This document shows, piece by piece, positions 1-4,179 of a stretch of 5,691 nucleotides of DNA. Under the pieces are notes generated by a model. It saw nothing but the letters and a program-made list of their open reading frames with translations, was not told the origin of the DNA and searched no databases. This DNA is from Caryophanales bacterium (GTDB lineage: Bacteria; Bacillota_I; Bacilli_A; RF39; UBA660): NCBI GenBank assembly GCA_016291995.1, contig JAEEZV010000037.1, positions 1 through 5,691 on the forward strand, in the 5' to 3' direction. Positions within the stretch are counted from its first letter, which is position 1. The number at the start of each line of letters is the position of its first letter. Position numbers and translations under genes: made by a program.

Positions 1-969
1 AATATAATTTAGGATATTAACGACTCTTTCATATTCCATTCTCTTTGGACCGATTATAGCAATAGTACCTTCTTCACCATTATATTTGTATTTTGTTTTG
101 ATGACTGATACATCATCAGATAAGTCACTGTCTTTTCCAATATATATATTGATACCATTGTTATGTTCTTCCATTTCACTTATTTTTTCAACATCATCAA
201 ATTTTGTTAAGATGTCTTTAACTTTATCAATATTATTAAATTCTGGTTGCTTTAGGAAGTTATTTTTACCAACAAAATGAACATCACTAGCTTTATTAGT
301 AAAGCTTGTAAATGCATCATAAAAGGCATTATATAGTACTTCATGTTGTTTGACATATTTAGCTATGATTGGTTTAACATCATACTCCAGTTTTTCACTA
401 ATTTCATTGATTGGAGTACCCACAATCATTTTATTAATTAAATTAACAGTTTTGATTACTTCTTCGATATCTGTATCTGGTAAATATAAGTTTTTATACT
501 CAACATAACCTTTATCCGTTATTAACATAGCTAGTATTCTATCATCATCTAATGAAAGTATTTCAACTTTTTTAAGTTTGTTTTCACTAGAAGATTTACC
601 TAAGACTACAGATGTATAGTTAGTTATTTCAGCTACTAACTCTAGACTCTTTTCAATGGCATCGCTTAAAACTACGGATTTATTATGAAATATAGTCTCT
701 AGTTTTAATAAATCTTTGCCAGTAATGTCTGTTGGAGTCATTAGATTATCAACATAGTACTTATATCCTTTCTCACTTGGTTGACGACCAGATGCAAAAT
801 GATTCTTTTCTAGATAACCTAGTTCATCTAGAATAACCATTTCATTTCTAATTGTTGCACTGGAACAATTTAGATTTTTGCATATTACATTTGAACTAAC
901 AGGTTTTACTGTTCTGACATATTCTTCGACAATAAATTTAAGAATATCTTTCTGCCTATTCGTTATCAA
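1..969 (-). CDS. hrcA: Heat-inducible transcription repressor HrcA (C-terminus cut by window edge)
   Basis: HrcA represses class I heat-shock operons by binding CIRCE operators, and GroEL modulates its activity (family knowledge). The frame is open for 323 codons from 969 to the window edge, so about 20 C-terminal residues are missing relative to the usual 340-350. The N-terminal winged helix is clear: PVSSNVI (about 23-29), recognition region SSATIRNEM (36-44), LDELGYLEK (47-55), then the wing HFASGRQPSEKGYKYYVD (57-74), where most homologues have HTSAGRIPS. Near the cut end GPKRMEYERV matches the family's conserved GP.RM.Y motif. The start is TTG at 969-967: an in-frame TAA lies four codons further upstream, no ATG or GTG intervenes, and AAGGAAGTGAT (983-973; 10 of 11 matches to AAGGAGGTGAT) ends 3 nt before it. 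It has its own promoter flanked by two CIRCE-like sites, implying autoregulation. It is probably the first gene of an hrcA-grpE-dnaK operon, but that lies outside the window. Confidence 0.96.
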   Translation of the reverse strand, partial: MITNRQKDILKFIVEEYVRTVKPVSSNVICKNLNCSSATIRNEMVILDELGYLEKNHFASGRQPSEKGYKYYVDNLMTPTDITGKDLLKLETIFHNKSVVLSDAIEKSLELVAEITNYTSVVLGKSSSENKLKKVEILSLDDDRILAMLITDKGYVEYKNLYLPDTDIEEVIKTVNLINKMIVGTPINEISEKLEYDVKPIIAKYVKQHEVLYNAFYDAFTSFTNKASDVHFVGKNNFLKQPEFNNIDKVKDILTKFDDVEKISEMEEHNNGINIYIGKDSDLSDDVSVIKTKYKYNGEEGTIAIIGPKRMEYERVVNILNYI

Positions 970-972
970 TAT

Positions 973-983
973 ATCACTTCCTT
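973..983 (-). promoter_or_regulatory. Strong hrcA ribosome binding site
   Basis: AAGGAAGTGAT has a single mismatch to the full anti-16S complement AAGGAGGTGAT and is followed 3 nt later by the TTG start. Its first two bases are also the last two of the proximal CIRCE-like operator, so operator and ribosome binding site abut. This site decides the choice of a TTG start for hrcA. Confidence 0.85.
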
Positions 984-1008
984 AGCAATGACATTTTCTA
1001 ATTGCTAA
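982..1008 (-). promoter_or_regulatory. Proximal CIRCE-like operator (HrcA site 1)
   Basis: On the coding strand of hrcA this reads TTAGCAATT, 9 nt, CATTGCTAA. The consensus CIRCE is TTAGCACTC-N9-GAGTGCTAA. The outer TTAGCA/TGCTAA blocks and the 15-nt distance between them are exactly canonical, but the inner three bases of each arm differ. It covers the expected transcription start (around 1006) and ends at the ribosome binding site. Binding of HrcA is inferred from sequence similarity and position. Confidence 0.85.
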
Positions 1009-1012
1009 TATA

Positions 1013-1040
1013 ATTATAACACCGTTGTTAGCAATGTCAA
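1013..1040 (-). promoter_or_regulatory. Sigma-A promoter of hrcA
   Basis: Perfect -35 TTGACA (1040-1035), 16-nt spacer, perfect -10 TATAAT (1018-1013), pointing toward hrcA. The expected start is near 1006, giving a leader of about 37 nt. The -35 box lies inside the distal CIRCE-like site and the start point lies inside the proximal one, so a bound repressor at either site would block RNA polymerase. Confidence 0.9.
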
Positions 1041-1055
1041 TATATAAATTGCTAA
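1028..1055 (-). promoter_or_regulatory. Distal CIRCE-like operator (HrcA site 2)
   Basis: Same arms as the proximal site, TTAGCAATT and CATTGCTAA, but separated by 10 nt instead of 9, so the site is 28 bp long. The -35 hexamer TTGACA overlaps the spacer and right arm. The identical arms strongly suggest the same protein binds both. The extra base in the spacer is unusual for CIRCE and may weaken binding (inference). Confidence 0.78.
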
Positions 1056-1095
1056 TTCTTTAAATTTTATTCATTTTACACCGTTTTATGACAAT

Positions 1096-1117
1096 AAAAA
1101 AAAGACCATATGGTCTT
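1096..1117 (-). terminator. Rho-independent terminator of the pilin gene
   Basis: The palindrome AAGACCATATGGTCTT (1117-1102) folds into a 6-bp stem with an ATAT loop. On the minus strand it is followed by six more T, giving an eight-T run (1103-1096). The first bases of the stem include part of the pilin TAA stop (1118-1116). There is no T-run on the plus strand, so it works only in the minus direction. The stem is short, so strength is uncertain. Confidence 0.78.
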
Positions 1118-1340
1118 AATCTCCGAATAATTTGCTTTCGTCACCTTGGCAATAACCTTCGCCAATTTTTTCTCCTTCGACATATTCTTTTTTCATCATT
1201 TCACAGCCCATTTTAGTAACTGTATCTTTTAGGTAGCCACCAAATATCTTAACAACAGCTATTGCTAAAACAGTTATTAATGAAATAATTAATACATATT
1301 CAACCAAAGTTTGTCCTTTGTTATTTAATCTTAGTCTCAT
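1116..1340 (-). CDS. Flp-like type IVb prepilin with cysteine-bearing tail
   Basis: A 74-residue protein with a class III (prepilin) signal. The short basic leader MRLRLNNKG is followed by the cleavage context G9|QTLVEY, with Glu at mature position 5 and Tyr at 6 as in Flp/Tad pilins, then a hydrophobic helix (about 16-33) that would serve first as membrane anchor and then as the pilus core. It is expected to be cut by a prepilin peptidase such as TadV or PilD and assembled at the cell surface. Unlike minimal Flp pilins, it continues for about 40 polar residues with Cys46 and Cys64, which could form a disulphide. It starts at ATG 1340 behind AGGTAGGTGA (1353-1344). It has its own consensus promoter and terminator and is monocistronic. 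No Tad/Com assembly ATPase, peptidase or platform gene is visible here. Alternatively it could be a pseudopilin or a TadE-like minor subunit; the family call is firm, the exact role is not. Confidence 0.85.
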   Translation of the reverse strand: MRLRLNNKGQTLVEYVLIISLITVLAIAVVKIFGGYLKDTVTKMGCEMMKKEYVEGEKIGEGYCQGDESKLFGD

Positions 1341-1368
1341 AAGTCACCTACCTATTTACTCTAATGTA

Positions 1369-1397
1369 ATTATATAATAACTACTTGTGGTTGTCAA
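1369..1397 (-). promoter_or_regulatory. Sigma-A promoter of the pilin gene
   Basis: Perfect TTGACA (1397-1392), 17-nt spacer, perfect TATAAT (1374-1369), pointing at the pilin gene. The expected start is near 1362, giving a leader of about 22 nt carrying the ribosome binding site. The TGA stop codon of ftsQ (1396-1394) lies within the -35 box. Consensus hexamers at ideal spacing predict high constitutive expression, in keeping with a structural subunit. Confidence 0.9.
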
Positions 1398-2077
1398 CCT
1401 TTTATTTCTACGTAGTCGCCAGAATCTAGATAAATAATTCCTTTTTTGCCTTCCAATTCTGTGACAATTGAATTATATTTATTTAACTTAGTAATTTTTG
1501 ATAATGTGATATATGTGTAGTTTTTATCGACCATATAAAGAAGAAATCTTTCATTATCAACATCATTTGGAGCATATTCAATATGTGATATTTTAACTAA
1601 TATATCATCGTTAATAAGTGAAAATTTTTCAACAAATTTATCATATAATTTATCGATATCATTAATTACATATGGAACATAGTTAATATTATATATATTA
1701 TCTACTTTTTTTTTGGATGATAAAATCAGTTTATCATTATAGATACATATTGGTTTATATTCTTCTAGATCAATATATACTTTACCGTTTAATTTTCTTT
1801 TAACAGTTACATTTTTAACATAGATGTTTTCTTTTATATTGCTTTCTACATCCGTAAAATATGTGTTAATATATGGTGGATAATCACCTAATTCGGATAA
1901 TTTTATTATTTCTTTATCACTTAATATTTTATTACCTGTAACATAAATATTTTTGATAGGTTCATGTAAGACATGAATAGCTAATGCGACCACAGTTAAA
2001 AGAACTATTATTAGAAATATAGTAATTTTTAGTTTAAGTCTTTTTTTCTTTTTCTTTTTATTCTTCTTTGAGGCCAT
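1394..2077 (-). CDS. ftsQ: Cell division protein FtsQ/DivIB
   Basis: This bitopic membrane protein of the divisome links FtsL and FtsB (DivIC) to septal peptidoglycan synthesis (family knowledge). From ATG 2077 it has 227 residues. A very basic cytoplasmic tail (KKNKKKKKKR, 4-13) is followed by one transmembrane helix (about 18-37) and an extracellular POTRA domain (about 40-108) starting IKNIYVTGNKILSDKEI. The beta domain follows, ending in KKGIIYLDSGDYVEIKG, the usual 'G-I-L-G-V-I' closing strand. It is shorter than Bacillus DivIB (about 260) and lacks a long C-terminal tail. A GTG at 2086 would add three residues, but it sits only a base or so after the AGG of the ribosome binding site AGGTGTGAT (2090-2082), whereas ATG 2077 is well spaced. 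The gene follows murB by 11 nt and its ribosome binding site overlaps the murB stop, so translation is probably coupled. Confidence 0.93.
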   Translation of the reverse strand: MASKKNKKKKKKRLKLKITIFLIIVLLTVVALAIHVLHEPIKNIYVTGNKILSDKEIIKLSELGDYPPYINTYFTDVESNIKENIYVKNVTVKRKLNGKVYIDLEEYKPICIYNDKLILSSKKKVDNIYNINYVPYVINDIDKLYDKFVEKFSLINDDILVKISHIEYAPNDVDNERFLLYMVDKNYTYITLSKITKLNKYNSIVTELEGKKGIIYLDSGDYVEIKG

Positions 2078-2081
2078 ATTT

Positions 2082-2090
2082 ATCACACCT
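2082..2090 (-). promoter_or_regulatory. ftsQ ribosome binding site overlapping the murB stop
   Basis: AGGTGTGAT begins within the murB TAG stop (2091-2089) and lies about 8 nt ahead of ATG 2077, counting from the end of AGGTG. It supports ATG 2077 over the upstream in-frame GTG at 2086, which lies inside this motif. Confidence 0.75.
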
Positions 2091-2979
2091 ATTCAACTAT
2101 TATTTGTTCTAATACTAAATCTACATTATACTCTTTCTTAACAATCTTTTTTATTTCTTCGATTAGTTTGACAATATCTTCACCTTTAGCATTACCGCTG
2201 TTGATTATAAAATTAGCATGTTTTTTAGATACTTCTGCACCACCTATTTTATAACCTTTTAAACCACATTTTTCAATTAACTCACCAGCAAACATACCTT
2301 CTGGATTTCTAAATACACTACCAGCACTAGGTTTATCTAGTGGTTGAGTAGCCAATCTTTTTACTCTTCTCGTACTAATAAGTTCAGACATGGCATTTCG
2401 ATCTCCACGCGTTAATTTAAATGTCGTAGATATTACAATGTATTCTGGATGTTTTTTTAGATAAGAATCACGATATTCGAATTCTAATTCGCTATTAGTA
2501 AATTCTTTGATATTTAAATCTTTATCAAGTACTCTTACCTTGTCTACGACTTCAGCCATATCATGAGTATAGGCTCCAGCATTCATAGCTGTTGATGCAC
2601 CGACGTCTCCAGGAATGGCTGCGCCAAATTCAAGTCCTGACAAGCCATGTTTTATTAAATCAAGAGACAATTTCATAAGTGAACATCCGGCTTCGGCAGT
2701 TACATAGTTAGAATTATATGTTATTTTGTTTAGTCTATCTAATTTGATAATAATTCCATCATAATAATCATTTTTGAAAATGGTATTTGAACCATTGCCT
2801 AGCATTAGATATTTTAAATTATCCTTTTTAATCTCTTTTAAAATATTTATAAGTTCTAATTCATCTTTAGGAAATACTAAATATTTACATTTAGCATCCA
2901 ATCTGTATGTATTATATTTTTTTAAAGATGGATTTTCTTCATAAATGATTTTGTTTTCGTTAAAAAAACTTTTTATCAT
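2089..2979 (-). CDS. murB: UDP-N-acetylenolpyruvoylglucosamine reductase MurB
   Basis: MurB is a cytoplasmic FAD enzyme that uses NADPH to reduce UDP-GlcNAc-enolpyruvate to UDP-N-acetylmuramate, the second committed step of peptidoglycan precursor synthesis (family knowledge). The 296 residues match a full-length MurB. Visible are NTYRLDA (23-29), the FAD-binding stretch LGNGSNTIF (60-68), the second FAD segment around AAIPGDVGAS and MNAGAY (120-137), and Arg170 in EYRDS. Ser221 in PSAGSVFRNP is the expected proton donor, and Glu291 near the C-terminus is the expected third catalytic residue. The segment GLKGYKIGGAEVSKKHANFI (239-258) is strongly typical. Its short form, without the extra loop of E. 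coli MurB, suggests the type II class usual in Gram-positives. It starts at ATG 2979 inside the end of murG (20-nt overlap), with AAAAGGAA (2996-2989) as ribosome binding site, so expression is probably coupled to murG. Confidence 0.97.
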   Translation of the reverse strand: MIKSFFNENKIIYEENPSLKKYNTYRLDAKCKYLVFPKDELELINILKEIKKDNLKYLMLGNGSNTIFKNDYYDGIIIKLDRLNKITYNSNYVTAEAGCSLMKLSLDLIKHGLSGLEFGAAIPGDVGASTAMNAGAYTHDMAEVVDKVRVLDKDLNIKEFTNSELEFEYRDSYLKKHPEYIVISTTFKLTRGDRNAMSELISTRRVKRLATQPLDKPSAGSVFRNPEGMFAGELIEKCGLKGYKIGGAEVSKKHANFIINSGNAKGEDIVKLIEEIKKIVKKEYNVDLVLEQIIVE

Positions 2980-4054
2980 CCATTATCATTCCTTTTAGTA
3001 CTTCATATATTCTTTCAGCACTATCTTTAATACCTAATTCCTTTAAATTCTTTTTTATTTTAGCATATTCTTCTTTATTCTTTAATGTATCATCAATCAT
3101 ACCGATAAGATTTTCTTTATTTAAATCTTTTTCTTCAAGAATCAAAGCAGCATTTTGGTTTACTAAATCCATTGCGTTTTTATATTGATGATTATTTGTG
3201 ACATATGGACTTGGAACAAAGATTGAAGGAACACCTAGGACTAGTATTTCACTAATTGTGGAAGCTCCAGCTCTTGTAACCATTAAGTCAGTTGCCTTCA
3301 TAAGTGATGGCATTTCATAGATAAATGGTGTTATTTTAACGTTTTCTGGTACTTTCATATTCTTTACTTTTTCATAATAAGAGTTACCTGTTACAAACAT
3401 TACTTCATAGTCTTTACCTTTAAAGGCACTTAAGAAGGATGTTATTTTATCATTAACTGTTTTACTACCTAAACTACCCATAACTATTAGAACTAATTTT
3501 TTATTTTTAGATAATTTATAATCTTCTTTATTTGCTTTTTTCATTTTTAGGGCTTTTTCACTACATGGATTACCCGTTAAAACTACTTTATCCTTAGGGA
3601 AATATTCCATTGTTGAAGCGGAAGATACCCCTATTTTATCGGCATATTTAGTTAGATATTTATTAGATAAACCAACTACTGAATTCTGTTCATGAATAAA
3701 GGTCTTTTTACCTAATTTTTTAGCTGCCCAAATAACTGGACTAGTAACATATCCGCCAGCTCCGATAACAACATCAGGATCAAATTCTTTGATTATCTTT
3801 TTACATTTGTGTCTAGCTGCTAAAAATTGATATAGCACTTTAAAATTCTCTAAAGTGATTTTTCTTTTTAGACCGCTTACTTTTATTTCTTTGTAATTAA
3901 TACCTAAGGCTGGTATTAAATCCTTTTCCATACGGTCAGAAGTACCAATATAAAGTATTTCACTTTTAGGTTCTTCTTCTTTAATTTTATCAATAATAGC
4001 AATAGCGGGATAAATGTGACCACCAGTACCGCCAGCACTAACTACAACTCTCAT
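2960..4054 (-). CDS. murG: Lipid II synthase MurG (GlcNAc transferase)
   Basis: MurG transfers GlcNAc from UDP-GlcNAc to lipid I at the inner face of the membrane, giving lipid II (family knowledge; GT28, GT-B fold). The 364 residues show the N-terminal glycine loop AGGTGGHIYPA (7-17), the second loop GAGGYVTSP (98-106), HEQN (121-124), GNP (161-163), the third loop MGSLGSKTVN (192-201; usually GGS.GA), TRAGASTISE (260-269) and the nucleotide-binding PSPYVTNNHQ (281-290). Catalytic and donor-binding signatures are intact. I chose ATG 4054 because GAGGTG (4064-4059) sits just upstream and the protein then begins MRVVVSAGGTGGH like its relatives. An in-frame ATG at 4072 would add MSVRCN, but it lies within the promoter's -10 box and has no ribosome binding site. 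It is the first gene of the murG-murB-ftsQ unit, the same order as in the Bacillus dcw cluster. Confidence 0.97.
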   Translation of the reverse strand: MRVVVSAGGTGGHIYPAIAIIDKIKEEEPKSEILYIGTSDRMEKDLIPALGINYKEIKVSGLKRKITLENFKVLYQFLAARHKCKKIIKEFDPDVVIGAGGYVTSPVIWAAKKLGKKTFIHEQNSVVGLSNKYLTKYADKIGVSSASTMEYFPKDKVVLTGNPCSEKALKMKKANKEDYKLSKNKKLVLIVMGSLGSKTVNDKITSFLSAFKGKDYEVMFVTGNSYYEKVKNMKVPENVKITPFIYEMPSLMKATDLMVTRAGASTISEILVLGVPSIFVPSPYVTNNHQYKNAMDLVNQNAALILEEKDLNKENLIGMIDDTLKNKEEYAKIKKNLKELGIKDSAERIYEVLKGMIMDDKKFF

Positions 4055-4070
4055 GTTACACCTCACACTC

Positions 4071-4099
4071 ATTATACCATAAATCAGTTTTTTTGTCCT
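4071..4099 (-). promoter_or_regulatory. Promoter of murG-murB-ftsQ (extended -10)
   Basis: TATAAT (4076-4071) is preceded by TGG, forming an extended -10 (TGnTATAAT). A weaker -35, AGGACA (4099-4094; 4 of 6 consensus bases), lies 17 nt upstream. The expected start is near 4064, leaving a leader of only about 10 nt that begins at the ribosome binding site. The terminator just upstream (4169-4141) means the murG unit needs its own promoter, which supports the call. Confidence 0.72.
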
Positions 4100-4140
4100 T
4101 ATCTACAGTTAATTATACATTTTAATTGTTAGAAATATGT

Positions 4141-4169
4141 AAAAAAAAGACAATCGAAATTGTCTTTTT
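4141..4169 (-). terminator. Rho-independent terminator with UUCG loop
   Basis: On the minus strand AAAAAGACAAT, loop TTCG, ATTGTCTTTTT forms an 11-bp stem (arms 4169-4159 and 4154-4144) and the T-run continues to eight T (4148-4141). It starts 10 nt after the stop of the metallo-beta-lactamase-fold gene. The plus strand also has a five-T run after the hairpin, so weak bidirectional action is possible. The 125-bp space between the two genes holds this terminator and the murG promoter; I see nothing else in it. Confidence 0.9.
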
Positions 4170-4179
4170 ATCATCCTTA

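Noticed and set aside
86..280. 64-codon open frame on the plus strand
   Set aside because: It lies wholly antisense to hrcA, has no ribosome binding site, and its hydrophobic, Ser/Leu-rich product is what the complement of an AT-rich coding sequence gives.
1394..1396. Possible TGA-as-tryptophan code
   Set aside because: Reading through the ftsQ TGA adds only a short non-conserved tail, and all tryptophans examined use TGG, so the standard code fits.
1389..1399. Palindrome GGTTGTCAACC as a terminator of the ftsQ unit
   Set aside because: The 5-bp arms leave only a 1-nt loop and no T-run follows on the minus strand. The sequence is explained by the -35 box and the ftsQ stop codon.
2078..2086. 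GTG at 2086 as the ftsQ start
   Set aside because: It sits inside the ribosome binding site that serves ATG 2077 and has no properly spaced site of its own.
4112..4117. A second TATAAT upstream of murG
   Set aside because: No recognisable -35 box lies 16-18 nt upstream, and it immediately follows the terminator T-run. The downstream TATAAT with the extended TGn is better.
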